Below are positions 48,801 through 63,144 of a stretch of 64,000 bases of DNA, piece after piece (the stretch's first letter is position 1; each line of letters begins with the position of its first letter). The stretch is from Serinus canaria (lineage: Eukaryota > Chordata > Aves > Passeriformes > Fringillidae), in the NCBI RefSeq assembly GCF_022539315.1, contig NC_066313.1, positions 28,123,059 through 28,187,058 on the forward strand. The letters run 5' to 3'. A program made the translations under genes and the position numbers. The notes beneath the pieces were generated by a model. It did no database searches. It saw only the letters and a program-made list of their open reading frames with translations, and was not told the DNA's origin.

Positions 48801-51800
48801 CTCTTGAAAATGCCTTGTATTATAGACTATCCAGCAGAAGATTTGCTACATTTAATATACTCCTATCAGCACAATGCCTTTAAATTCAATATAAATTATC
48901 AGAATAATAAAATAATTTCCAATTAAGTCCAAACTGCCAGCCAACCAGAGCAAAAAGATCTTACCTTAAAACAGTTTGTGCTTGTAGCTCTTATTAGTGT
49001 GTCATATAATTGCATATAATTGCCTACCTGCTGCAGGAGAGTGTACAATTTCAACACATCCCCCCTCCACATACAGCTGACTAACCTTCAGACTCGTCTT
49101 CTGAGAGCAGAAAACCTAAAGATCCTGTAATTCCCGAGATGGTGTTCGTAAGGAGACCGTGGCTTTCCATGCTTGGGGCTTCCATCAGCTACAGGTACCC
49201 CACTCTTTCAAAGAAAATTCCACTCTTAAGAGCTGTGGAATAGGGAAAAGCTTTCATCCAGCTCAGGGACCCAGCTGTGGGCAAAGAGGAAACTCCTCAC
49301 ATGCTCTGAGCACAGATAATGCACAGCTTCCTACACTCGTGCTCTGACCACACTCCTGACACACTGCAGCCACAGCCCTGCCACACTGCAGCTAAAACCT
49401 GGAGCAACAGAACTCTCTCAAACCAAGGCATTGTTTAACCCTGTTTAAGCCATTTTGTCCTCACCACAGCACAGTGCTGTGGAAGGTCCTCACCAGTTTG
49501 CTGATTGACTCCCACAGCAGTCCTTAGAAGGATTGAAAAGTCACAAAAAGACAGCAGGTATTCAACATAATGACCCTGATGAAAGCGAACTACCTGGCAG
49601 TTCTCAGATGGTCTGTCGAGTTGTTGAAACTGGATAACAGATGATATTTGTTATCCAGCTGGGGCTTTTTGAGAGAAAGTGTCAAAAGAATGCTTCAGAA
49701 AAACATAGAAACCTCACCTCCCAAGTGCAACAAGGATTGGCAGTGGTCCAAACAGAGACTACTGACTAACTTTTGAACTTTGACTGCTTTAAAGTTCTGA
49801 AATTCACACTTAGGGTTGATTTGTAAAACTGTCAATTATCCACAGTCTTGTTACAAAGTCTTTTAATACTAAAAAAGGGAAATATATCCAAGTTTTTTAT
49901 TTTTAAGTGCTTAAGTTCAAAAATATTGGCCTAAACATAGCTCTATTGATAGAGTTCATTTGTGCATCTATGTTGAACCAAAAGAAACTACAAAGAGTGG
50001 TTTGGGGGATGAGAAGAAAAGACTAGAAATGAGACTTAATAAATTTGTGAAATTGTCTTGAAGAGGAAGAAAACTTTAAATTCAATTTCAAGGTTACAAC
50101 TAGCTTTTATACTCAGGGACAGTTCTGCAATTTTTTTCCTAGTTAAACTGGACTCTTTGCTCTTGATACAATAAATGTAATTTTTGATACTGGCTTTTGA
50201 GGTTGAAAACTTTAGAATTGGGGGGGGGGGGAGTGGGAAGGCTTTTAGGTGAGATTCAATCACAAAACCTTAATAGCACCAATGACTCATGCAAGAAACA
50301 AAGGAAGAAACTAGTGTTACAATAATCCTACTTTGAGATTAAAACCTAGAAATAAAAATCTCCCTTAATACATGCAAGGATAAAGTGATACTATGTACCT
50401 TTAAAACAAGGTAGGAAAAGCACATTTCAACATATGCTTCTTTACCCAAATGGCACTGATCCATCATCATACCCTCAGTTGGTTATTCTTGGAGATATAC
50501 TAACACTCAAAATAAAGAAGGCACTAAAGTTCCTGAGAGTGACAGGAAACCCAGCAGAGTAAGAAATTTTAGACAGAGTTATTTACAGATATTTTCCTGT
50601 GAGAAAAGAATGGTAAGAATGTAGCTTGAACATTAACAAATCCACTAAAACATCAGTCTGCCTGGCGGAGTCAGCAGATTTGGAGGGGGATTCAGTGGGG
50701 CTGGAAATTCAAACTTTAGCTTGTAATCAGAAAAATCCTACTTTAGAAATTTGAACCAGCAGCTAGAAACATGTAATATAATATAGAGCTCTCCTAAAAT
50801 GGTACCCAGCTAGAAGGACCTTATACTATGTGAAGCCTGTGACTATTAAGCTAAAAAAAAAATAAAAGTCAATGACACTGAAGCTCTTTATTATTCTGCA
50901 GGGACCTATTTGTGAGTGAGTGACATGGACAAAATCTGCAAATCTGCATTTCCTTCCTTTTCTTTCCTTGGGAAAGGTGCTGCAGATCATGAGTGCAATT
51001 CCTCCATTAGGACGCTGACAGAGCAGAAGTTTATCTGAAATAAATTTCCAACTGAAATAATCTATTCTCTTCTAGACACTCTCATGAAAAATAAATTAGA
51101 TCAACTGAATTTTAAAACATCATTCAAAATGTTTATTCAGATTGTTTATTAAGCAATTACACAGCATACTTAGGTAACAGTTTAAGTGAAATCAGCTATT
51201 AGTTGCTAATGTCTTACTGTCAGGTAGGAAGGCACTTGTAGCGTGGGGTTCTACAGGAGATCCAGCCCATAATCCTACAAATACCCAAGAAGAGCCCTAT
51301 CTTTGTGGTTTTTCTTAGTGTGATTCAAGCATTTTGTGAATTCACTGAGAACTCCTAAGGATGGAAGAAGAGAAGCTCAGTACAACACAGGAAGCCCAGA
51401 ACTAACTGCTTCTCTGTTGCTTTAGCACAGCAGAGAAATGCAAGACCTGCTTCATTACTATTCTTCCAAGGCACCTCCACATGCCTCAGGAACATCACTG
51501 TGTAGCCCTGCTTTTCTGGAGTACCAGCATTTTCCAGAGAATACTGAGAAATACAGCACACCACACAGCCACTGCTGTGTGGTTCAGCCAAGGAGCAGCT
51601 CACATGTAAGTCAGTTTAGGCTTCTGGGAGAAAAAAAAAATTTATTAAATAAGCAAATAAATAATGAAGATGAAGGAAGAGATTTGGGGATTATTAGGGA
51701 ATATTTATTTGGCAGGAGAAAGCAAAGAGGACTTGATGAGACTTGTAAGAGATAAGTCTATTAAAAACATTGTTAGCAGAATGAACCAATTAAGTCCACA

Positions 51801-52599
51801 TCCCCAAAGCAAGTTGGCAATCAGTTTTCAACACCTGTTTTCAGACCAGGGCTTGCAGAGTTTGAACACGTTGTTTAAAGAGATCTCCCCGGAACCTCTA
51901 GGTCAATAAATACAAGGTAGAAATGCACTTTCAGGACTGCTTACTGTGAGCATTAGCCATAGCAGATGCGAGTTTCAACCAGCAGCATTCAACACCAGGT
52001 GGAGGAGAGCTGGGCATTCTGTCCTGCATGGAGCATACCAAAGCCACGTGGCCAGCAAGTCGCAGACTGCTGAAGAGAGCAGGTCCCTCCTGACTAGTAA
52101 AAGTAAGAAACAGAAAGGTCCATCCAAGATAGTCATGAATCTGTATTTATTTACAAAAACCCCACATTTCCTTTAACTCAAAATGTGCTGATCATTACTT
52201 ATGTACTGGGACATAACACCTGCACCCCCTCAGGGCTTCCTAAAGTCTCATAAGGATTTCCAACTAGGATCTCCTTGACTTACAGGATCTCAAGAACGCA
52301 TTAAAAGCATTCATTTGAAGCATTCGTTTCAGACTTTTTATTAGCAGGCACTCTCTAGCATAGGACATCCTTCCTGAATAATTAAAACATAGAAAGATCA
52401 CACACAATCCTCGTCAGCAGAGAAATCCAAGAGCCCTGAGGTGGAGGAAAACTTCTTTAAGCTTTACACCATGGAGTCAAACTGCATCCAGCAAACACTC
52501 CTTCTCCCTGGGCCACTTGGTAAGATCCTGTCTTCACTCTGAGCTACCAAAGTAAATGAGAATTTTGTGAAGCTGTATGTGCTACTGTCACTGTCTCCC
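45804..52599. other. Upstream intronic DNA, nothing recognised except homopolymer runs
   Basis: A-rich tract just after the LTR (45832-45857), an A-run near 47177-47187, and G12 at 50220. The 156-codon frame at 47687-48157 has no similarity I can name. No exon or repeat family was recognised. Confidence 0.55.
50220..50231 (+). repeat. Poly-G run (12 G)
   Basis: Twelve guanines in AT-rich surroundings. Similar shorter runs occur near 54185-54194 and 54611-54618. Such runs could form G-quadruplexes and are prone to length error. Confidence 0.9.
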
Positions 52600-52805
52600 C
52601 TCGACAAACATGCAGATGATACAAAACCAAGAAGATTGGCTGATACACCAGATGGTTATGCCACCATTCATAGGGACCTTGACAGGCTGGAGATATGGGC
52701 TCACAGGAACCTCATGAAAAGTGACAAAAGGAAATGCAAAGTCTTGCACCTGACGAGGAATAACCCCATGCACCAGGACATGCTGGGGGCAGACTAGAAA
52801 GTGTC
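52600..52805 (+). mobile_element. CR1 LINE internal fragment, ORF2 reverse transcriptase C-terminus
   Basis: The plus strand translates to ADDTKPRRLADTPDGYATIH, RDLDRLEIWAHRNLMKSDKR and KCKVLHLTRNNPMHQDMLGA. This is the well-known CR1 sequence after the catalytic F/YADD box, whose first residue here reads His instead of Phe. Stops follow soon after, and homology fades at about 52805. It is an isolated piece without the CR1 3' end, perhaps internally deleted or cut off by later change. Confidence 0.93.
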
Positions 52806-55800
52806 CTAAGCCCATGCACTATACAGAGAGCTGACACTGCAAAAGGAGTTGCATCTACCATCTCTTTGCAAAGGATTTAATGAAACGAATATGACAGAAA
52901 ATTACAAAAAATATCTAGAATTGTCAAAGTGTTGTGCAAATGCCCTTGACATTTTGTGAGAAGGAAGAATAGAAGATGACAAGTCCAGTCAGAAGTACTT
53001 TGCTCTAAACTGTCTTAGACTGCAAAAAATAAGGTTGTATTTGCACAACAGAATTCACAATATGCATCCAATGTAGAAATGAGGCAACATACAATGGCAT
53101 GATGCTTTCAGTGCTCAGCTGTGCAAATAGAAGCTTTGCATCAGTGAGCACAGATGTCCCTCCCATGACTTCATCCTATACATCCAAGGTCACACGGTTT
53201 ATTTTGGCACATAGATACACACATGAGGATTACATGTGCAGGTACAAGCCAGTTTGGACTGGAACACCTATTCTGTTCCCTGGAATAAATTTCTCCTCCC
53301 ATTGGTCCAGTAAGTTAAATATACAGCCATTGTAGCCTGAGGAGAGTTAAGACCTCTATTAAAGAGAACCAGAACTTAGCAAAGAAAACTGTAATTAACA
53401 CCTATTTTAGGCCATTTTGTGGGAGCAAGATAGAACCATGCTAGGAGTGACTTAGAACTCCATGCTGACCCCCAAGTCCAAATTAAGATGCCCTGCCATG
53501 CCCAGCAGGAGTCCATCAGAGACTCTAATCATGGAGAACTGTAATGAAAGAGCAAGGGCACTACCAGATTTTTTTGCAAAGCCAAAGAAAATGCAAAATG
53601 GGTATCAGGCAGAAATTAAGATAGTGAGAAATTCACAAAAGCCATTGATTCAAAATGCACACAAACCTAGAAGTCAGCTGAAATCCCCCCGCCCCCAACA
53701 GATATACAGATAAAGTATATTAGAATGAGCAATGGTTTCATACCTGAAATAGCTTTTTAGGATAAGCCATCTAATATATGATACAACAGTGACAGTCAGT
53801 GAGTGACATGGCACTAAAACTGCCAAAAGGAATAAATACTCCAGCATCCAGTGTTAAATCAAATGGTGATAAGGTTAACTACAGTGCAAAAGCATCTGAA
53901 AAGCAAACCATGAGAACAAAAAGGCTTAACCACTTTCTGCCAGCAAGTCTGCAAACCTCATCCTTCAATATTTATGCATCTTCTGTGTGCCTCTTACCGA
54001 GGAACTGACCCTTGCTGCAATAAAAGGTGTAAGTACTGCTTTGGCTGCAGACCATCTAACAATAATACACATGCAAAGCACACAAATGACATTCCCCTTG
54101 GCACAGAAGGGGCTGTGCTGCTAATGGAAACGTGGTATTTGGAGACAATGATGAAATTCTAACAGCTGCAACGGACTGAAGGGTGGGGGGGGGGATAGAA
54201 AAAAGAAAGCAAGCGGTTAGAGATGCGGGGAAACTGAAGGACTGGAGTCAAACTAACAGCTGGGTAAAAACAGCCTAAGAGAGAGGTATTTTTGGAGTTC
54301 CCACATCCTTTTCATCCTTCTTATATTTTACCAGTTACAGCAAAAAAAGTAGTAGCTTATAAATAAACTAATCAGAATTGTTATCATCAACCCTGTGGGG
54401 GTCATCATTCATCACATCATGAATCTTCCTTTTATAAGCACACAAATATGCTGATGATAAGCACTACAGAAAGCCCCTTAACAGAAAAATAAATGCAAAG
54501 ATGACCAGAAAGCCAAGCCTCCACCACTGTCATAACCTACACAAAGAGGTTTTGCAGCTACCTAATAGTTTAAAATTCTTGAATAAGAGTCATTAAAAGA
54601 AGATAAATGGGGAGGGGGGGAAATAATTTCCACTCTGTGTAGGAATGACCCAAGGTATCCAAAGGTCAGTGAGCCTACTTATGCACCTTTCTGAGAATGG
54701 TGAGGATTTTGGAGTGGGACTAAGTTTTAAAGTCCATGTATGTGTGGTGTCAGCAACTGCAGTGGGTGTGTAATTGCTAGCAACTATAAAGACAGCAGCT
54801 ACCTGCTTGCTGAACAGGTAGCTAAGCTAGGTGGCTTGGCAGACAGGTATGCATGTGTCTCTGGGGGTCAGGCAACTAGTGGAATTGGACTCTGGAGACA
54901 TCAGGTGGTCCTGGCTACCTTTTGGAGAGACTCAATCTGGAAGTCACCTGAAGACCTGCTAATGGATGGACTCTACATCCAAGGCTAACAACTGGAGGAT
55001 TCACAGTGCAGGGGATGCAGGAGTGGGGTGTTGTCCATGGTTGTCTGGGAGTGACGGGGTCTTTACTAGAAACAGATGGGGGGCTGCAGCCCTGGGCACT
55101 TGTATGTTCAGGTTATCAAGAAATCCCAGGCAAATGGCAATTTTCTCTTTTCCTGCCTCAGAAAAATGAAAACAAAAAACCAGCTCTCATCTTGACAAGG
55201 AGACAATTTAAATACTCATGTCACCTACAAATTCCAGCATGTTCCTACTATGTCAGTTTGACAACCTATTAAGGTATGAACAGAGGAAACCATCATCTAT
55301 TGATAGGAGGGTAGGAATGGCTAGAAGATGGAGGAGTTAACTCCATGGTTACTTCCATACAATCAAGTATTCAGTACTAGGTAGCATCAGTGAAATTACC
55401 TTAGTTCCTTAGATGCACCGGTACACATACTCAGCATTGGCAACTTCAGTTTGGCTGTACAATCTGAAATTGCAGGGTTGCTCTGTTTTATTTTAATTCT
55501 AGTTTGTACTGGTAAACTTAAGAAGGGTAGGAAGGGAGTGGAGATTCTGATTCTGGCTCTGGAAAATCAGCTTGAAAGAGTGAGCTTTAATGGGAAATAA
55601 AACAAATGCAAAATAGCTTTAAAATCAAAAGGATGAGTGGCAGAGAGAAAGGACAAAGCTTTACCCTTTATCCCCCTATTTCCTATCTCTCTTTCCCTCA
55701 TTTCATACAAACATCAATCTGGTTTGTCTAAATTTCTAGCACAGAGGAACAAATAATCTAAGTAAACAACATATATATACATTTCAAAATAATCCTCAGA

Positions 55801-58800
55801 AGGCATTCTTCACATGGCTCAAAAGTAAAAAAGAGACTTGGCTTGGGTTTTTTCCTCCATCCCTTATTTTCACATTATACTTTTTACATGAGCTGTGAAG
55901 CAGACAAAGAAGGAACAAAAAAAGAAAGCTTAGAAGAGGCCATCCTTAAACACACTACTGGTAATTATTTTGTGATTTTACATTTACTTTCTATTGAATT
56001 GATTCTTCTCATGCATGCAGATAGGCTAAGAAGAACAGGCTGCAACTAGAGTAGCAGCAGCCACATTTGTTCTTTGTTCTGAAGGGAGCAGGATTAGAAT
56101 AATGCATGCATGTTATTCACCGCCACTCTTTTTTTTTTTAAATTACCTTTAATTACATTTTCAGACTATGCTGCCCTGTCCTATATATATACTTATGCTA
56201 CATGAACAGACACAACATCTCTTTGTGTTGCCCTACATCTTGGGCACTTGCCCCCTCCTGACCAAACAATAGGCTGGCGGGAAAGGAAGCTGATCTTAAC
56301 TCGCGGAAGAAAGAGTTCAGTGAGACATGAAGATGCACAGTAGGATTTTTTTCCCCAATCTAAGGTTATCACAATAAGGCTCCAAAGGAGCCACTGTCTC
56401 ACACGACACAGTTTTTTTCAGTGCTTGCTTGTGTTTTTGTGGGGCAATTTTTGTTTTCATCTTATTAATGCAAATTGTACACCAAAATGCTTTATGTCAT
56501 TAGTTAGGAGGAAACAAAAGCAGGAGGCACAGGCAGAGGGTACCTCTCAGCTGAGCCTGGAAATGAGAGGGAAACTTGCTGGAATGAACAGACACAGATT
56601 TCAGCAGGGCAGAGGCAGCAGCTGTTGCACTGACAGTAATTAGATTGAGGACCTGAGGAAGGGAAAGGATAGCGCTATGAAGGAACACGATGCCGAGGGA
56701 CACATTTCTGAATCAGCAGGTTGTTACACATTTTGAAGGTGGGAGAAATAGAGTAATTCCCACAAGAATGACAGCATCTTACTTGTAGAGACAAAAACTT
56801 GTTCAAAAGCTTTTAAACAAGTAGTGGTGATGATGTATTATGTGAAACTTTAGGCACAAAATGTTGATGTTACTATCCTTTACTAATTTTTTTATGCCAA
56901 CACCCTATTTTTTGCATTCAGGCTACACAGAGTTAGAATAGAAAAATACAATCCCTAGTAACTGACTGGATGAGAGGAACTTCATTTTGTCAAGCTGAAT
57001 ATGTCTCACAAGCAGCATCCCATCTAACAGATGGAAATACTAAAAAAGTGGCTGACATATCTACTGTACCATTATCACCAAGCAGTTCCAAGAACTAGGA
57101 GCAGACTTCCCCATCCCTGAATATAATAACCTTTTCTATTAACTGCTGCCTTAGACAACCAGCACCTCCTGGTAAAAAGCTCTTTGAAGGCTGCTGACTA
57201 TTTCTCTCCCTCTTTCTTCACTCCCAGTTCCTGAATTTTCCTGATGTAACAGACACTTTTCAAGACACCCAAGCAAGACTCAGTTGACCACCATCTGGAA
57301 GGCAATCAGAAGCTCCCTCTAGCAAATGAATATGAATCAGAATATGAATCCCACTCCTGTTCTGCAGCAGGATAGGAATGCACAGCTGTTACTACATCTC
57401 ATTTCAGAGAGGCATCAGAAACTTGACATTCATGACCACCCCAAGCACATTCTGAAACTCTGCCCTGCTCAGGTCCTCACTGGCAAGCAGCCAGGCCTTG
57501 GTGGCTGGGACCACTGTGCATGAAATGTATCAGATGGCATATTTCCTTTTGTCATTTCTGGGAACTGGATTAAGCATGAGAACTGCTGCGACACTTCATC
57601 TTGCTCCCACTGCCCTCCTACCTCAAATGGAGATGGAGCATTAGTCTGTAGTCTTACAGAGATGTAGCCAACAGATAAAACACAACTCAGCCTGCACTTG
57701 TAGCTCTCTGATGCAAGTGACACTGAGTTATGGAATATGTGATGACATTCCACAGCAGGCATATAAATGTAGTGCAGCATGACTGCTATAAAGAAATACC
57801 CCTAAACTATAATTCCTTGCTGCCTCATCTCTCAAATCAAGCAGGTGTTTAGCACTTACGTGTTAGTAAAAGTCTTGTGAGAAGCTGCAGTAACCCAGGT
57901 TATTAAAAAAACAATACTACAAAAAACTCCAGGAAGACAAGAGTAGCAGGCTGAATAGCAAATAAGTTTTTAATTAGAAGTTACACCTTCAAATGAAGGT
58001 TTGTGGTTTTACAGGTCAAGTCAAAAACCATGGCATATTGGCTGGAGGAGATTTTTGGCTTCTCTATTGCAACAGGGACTTCACAGATACCTACATCAGG
58101 TCACTCAGGGCTACTAACACTTTGTGATCCCACATCTAGGCAGGGAATAGCAATAAACACCTTTCTTTATGACACACTTCAGCTCTACACACCAGCAAAT
58201 CTTCTGTTCTTGCTGCATCCATGAATTAAAGCTCAGGAAAAAATAGTCTACAGGAAAAAGTGAGAAAAGAAAGAAGAAAATGGGGTGTGAAGAGGAAAGA
58301 AAGGTTTAGGTGTTTTTTCATTCTTAGCTCTTTGACCACCACATTTACCTTTTGTTTTTTATTTGCAGTAATATTTTGGCAGTTCCCTGCTCAGCTGTAG
58401 TGAGCAATAAGCTGATGCAGCATCTTTGTAGTGGACAAACATTGGGAAGTCTTGAGCTGATGAAAATAGCAATGTCCATGTATACTGCATGCTGGAGAAA
58501 AAGCCACACACTATGGAAATGATCCCTTTGGCCAGAGGCAGGATTTACATAAGGAAGAGAAACGCTACAGTTTCAATCAAAAGCTCAACAGTTTCCCCAG
58601 CTGAATGCTAGGGACTGTTCTAATTAAAGACTTTCTCCATTTCTGCAGCTACCCCTTAACTTACTTCATCTCAACTCAGCCTGAGTTCAGTTCTGGTTAC
58701 AATACAAAAGAAAATTCATTTATGATATGTATCTTGAAGACCTTAGTGTCAACAACTTAATTCTTTTTTGTATTGCTTTTTTTTTTAATGACCAAAGTCT

Positions 58801-61800
58801 CACAAGGGTGTAAGGATATCTTCTGAAGCTCTGCATTTTGACAGGACTGGAATGCTGGACTGTAGCTGACACACATCAGAACAACTGACTGCACTAAGCC
58901 ACACCACATCACATACTCTGAAGCTGCAGTCTCTATTACTGCCTCAAGGATCTCCACTTAGAGCTGTATTCTGCAGCACAGATCCAGTCTCACACGTACC
59001 AACAGTTTCCAACCCACAACCTCTGCCTGCAATGCCCTTCAACAATACTTACAGAAAGAAATCCAAGAATCTAAAAGCAAGGCTAGAGCTCTAATGAGTA
59101 CTAGTGACTGCATGGGCAGAGCACACTGACCACAAAGCACTACTTAGGCAAGTACTGCCATCAGTAGGCCAATGAAGACTTGGGGTCATTTGTCTACACC
59201 TCGGTTTTGCCTATGCAGACATGCTGTCTGCCTCAATCCCACACTTAAATTGGCACAGATTGGAAATTCATGCTGTATCATCACATCAGCAAAATTCAGC
59301 TTGGTACTCTAGATCTTTCCACTTAAATAACTGATTTAAACTACAGCTCCAACAGGAAACTTACTGATATACCTCTACAAATAAAAAGGCTTACAGTATA
59401 ATAAATAAGCTGCAATACTGAGCTCCTCTATGGCTATTACTGCATATCCACAGTGCACTTACAACATTATGCTTTTTTCCCCCAACTCTTACAGTTCCGA
59501 TTTGTTTTCCATGATACTGAACGGCTCCTATTCCCGAGCTTGCTTTTTGCAAAGCAGCTCCTGAAATGTAATTCACTTGGTTGACACAGTTACACTGGAG
59601 TAGCTTACTGACATTCCAACAAATTACTTGTTTGACAGTCTGCACAAGCCTCCTGTTTTTCATGTTTACCTGTGGAAATATCAAGTTGTTTTACCACAAA
59701 GAAATTCCTATTTTTACAATCTCATCTCTCCTGAGAAGTTCCAACTTTGAACTTTCTCCCAGGCTGCCTTATAGAGTTGAACCATTTGCATCCCCCATCT
59801 TCTTTTGTATCATCTACATAACCTTGAGTGTTACCTATCTGCTTTAAAGTTACTTTTTCTACCCTGTGGACTTTAAAAACGTGAACTTTGAACATTCAAG
59901 AAAGCAAATGGTGAAGAATGCCAAGACTGCAATCTGAGAAGAAAATCCATGGAAACTACTATCAGTGACATGTAAAGATCTAAGCCATCCACAGAAAATC
60001 TTGCTAACACTCAGCCTCTCCTTTTCTTTACCTAGACATGGCAGTATTAAGAAGCTTAGTTAATGGCTTTCAATTTGATACTCAAAGAGCTGATGTTCAG
60101 TCAGTGCAGAGCCACTCTAAATAAAACTACTGGCAAAATAAACCAGCACTCAGAATGACAGCTTGCCCTCAGCAGGGCCAGTGGGCAACAATCGAACCTC
60201 TCCAGCAGAAGGGAGGACTTTTCATGTCCCTATTAAACAGGCTAAACATGTCCCCAGGCATTCTGCTTTTCCCATGTGTCTGATGGAATTTAGAAGCACC
60301 AGCTGCAGCTCACTGGTCCACCTTCAAATCCACCTGGTTGTTCATGGGGCAACTTTATTCGTTTTATATTAATAACACTAATTGCTATTAATACTGTATA
60401 GGCAGAAGTGAAGCAGCAGCTCCTACACTACCTGCTGGTTTCTTAAATTAATTTTTCCTGAGGTCTCTTCTTCCCACAAACCGGTCCTGGTTCTTGTGTT
60501 TGCTCTCAAAACCAACTGAGCTTATATTCTGTGACTCAAAGGTGCTTTCATCTGCTGAGCACTTCCTTCACTCTTCTGTTACACCTAAAAGCCTGCAAGC
60601 TTTCACAGCCTTTCTATCTTAGACAAGCTACTACAGCCCTAACTATTGAGAAATATACCCTTTTCTTGCACACTCCATTATGATGCAATTAGAAAGGGTC
60701 CTGATAGATCAACAGGTAGGAAATAAAAGGACAGAAATCAATTCATGGGCTCACTCCAGGAAATGTCAAGACATCAATCAAATATAAGTAATAAAGGCAG
60801 GCATCTTCTTATCATTTGGGCAGCTCACAAAACACAGTGGCTGCAGGTTTAACATTCCTCATGCAGATGCCTGTGTTACTGCTGGCCCTGAGTCATTAAA
60901 TGCAGGGCTTTAAAATAGGGAACACGTCCATCTTAAACTTCTAATAAAGGAAAGCAAATAACAGAATTTTCCTTAACCTGCTATCCCCAGCTTTTCATCC
61001 TGAAACTCAAGACTTCCACAAAGCTGTTGCACTTTACCTTGAAGTTTACCTTCTCTCTGTAATTGCTCTCAAGCAATTGTTGCCTAACTGGGTAAAAGAA
61101 TTCTCAGTGAGCTACCTATCTGATTTGAAGGACAAGACTTCAGGACACTCTCCTTCTGATTTTGGGGTGGTAAAGGGTTTAAATCTATACAATCAGTCAG
61201 GGAGAGGAAAGAAGAAGGACAAAGCAAGGTATGCTTCAGGTTCAGTTTGCATCCACTCAAGGTGAATAATGTAGAGATCATTGGAAAGCAGAGAGGAAAG
61301 TGTCTACACTGAATCAGCTATTCCTCTGCATGCTTTTTACTCTTGATAATCTGGCACAAAAAAAGATTTTGCAAAATCCCGCTTGGATAATCAGTCTCTT
61401 TCTCATCGAAAGTCAAAATCATCCTGCTGCCAAGAACAAGCCTCTTTGTTAAGACACAAATTTAGTTTTCAATAAATTTATCTGTGAATAGAGAGTAACT
61501 ATTTGGAATTGGAGGAATTTCTATACTGTCAGTCTTCATGACTGCACTGAAATACCATAATTTCTCCTCAAGGCTCAGCTCAGGCAGTCCTGCAGTGGCA
61601 GAGGTTCAGATATGTTTCTTCAAGTGTTTCAGAATCAAGACATTATTGTTTCAAAGCCCTCTCTGTGAGCTCAAACTTCAACAGAAAATAACCCCCAGTG
61701 ATTTCGCCACAGAAACAAAAAGAAACACTAATTTTAAGTTGTTCCATCACATCAGGGAGGGATGACTTATGCTTTAAAAAATAAGTAGCAGAGAGTATTA

Positions 61801-63144
61801 AAAACCCATTTTTATCTTCCAAGCAAAGACATGTTTTACATGAGAAAACCTTTTCTCTAGATGATAAGTAATATAAAGTGAGTCTGAACTGTTATCCAGA
61901 CAAAACCTATTTCCTGACCAACCCTTCCAACCTCTATCTCAAATACATGCATCCTCATAGGCTGTTCAGGGAACACACTGATGAGACTGTATGTCCCAGG
62001 GCATCAGAATTACTGTGGCTGGAAGCTGCACTGGATTTCTTAATGAGCTGAAATCAGACTGTTAACAAATGATGTCTGAAACTGGGGATGCTCTATTATG
62101 TTCTGACTGCCAGTACACACTTTCTCTCAGTAGGGACTATAAAAAATGTGGGAACTGGGTGGAAATTTCTTCTATTAGCTCCAGTATCTCTGTTCTGTAC
62201 CTGCCGCCGAATGCGCTATGAAGCTTCAAACTATTGGAATTATAGATACCACCAATTACTGCTACTTGTCTTGACCCAGTAAAAAGCCAGATGGAGGTCT
62301 AAGCAAGAAACAAACAAAAGATAAGAGCAGCTGAGAGTGAGATTATTCCCAGCAATGTGCAATTTGGGTGAAGCCTATGAGTTCCTGGCAAACTGCCCAC
62401 GAGAATGCTGCTTAAGCCAAATTGAATACCTCTGACCTATGGATGTTTACAGAAAGGCAGCAGTCATAGAGCGTTGCAGGGATAAATGAATGGGACTAAA
62501 AAAATTAAACAAGAGAAGAAAAAGCCAGGACCAGACTTAAAATTTTACAAATACTGTGAGTTTTTCTGGCTATGGCTGAGTTATCCATGACCCTGAAGAC
62601 AGTTTGAATACTTAAGTATTTACTGATTGAGTCAATCATTCATTCAGCCTAATTTCTGGTTAAAATAAATTTTAGAAACAGACATTTTAAAATTGTGGAA
62701 ATTAAGCATTTTGATTTCTTTATGATAGCCTCAGACATACAGACTAATATGAGATTACATCAATTTGATTAAATGTGCATCAATCTGGCTTGTCCCACAT
62801 CTTAATTTTTAAGTAGGTGGTCAATTTTACAGAAAGGGACAGGGGAAAATCCACAGAAAACAGCATCTGTTATACTTTAAAAGCTAACTGTACTTATAAA
62901 AAGCTAACTTTTTCTTTGGTGTCCTTTCTTTTTTTTTTTTCCCACTCTCATTTATCTTCCTTTCCTATCCAATGGTCACACAGCTGAGAGGCTCAGAGAA
63001 TCTATGATCTGCACGCAAAGACAGAAAAAAGAAAAGTATGTACAGCTTGTGAGAGACTCTGTCTAGATCTCAGCACAGTTTAGTTTCAATAGCTTCTACA
63101 TGAACACTGAAGGGCATTAATCCAATCTTTGGAGTGTCAGATTT
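52806..63144. other. Upstream intronic DNA, mostly unrecognised
   Basis: Holds the GC-richer block at 54735-55150 (listed separately), G-runs at about 54185 and 54611, a short TA repeat near 55770-55779, and a T-run at about 62928-62940. No gene, exon or nameable repeat was seen. Confidence 0.55.
54735..55150. other. GC-richer unrecognised block, possible old repeat
   Basis: The block is richer in GC than its surroundings and begins GTGTGGTGTCAGCAACTGC. CTATAAAG (54784-54791) lies near its start. Composition and edges look repeat- or LTR-like, but I cannot name a family and see no terminal TG/CA pair with a duplication. No supported coding frame was found. Confidence 0.25.
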
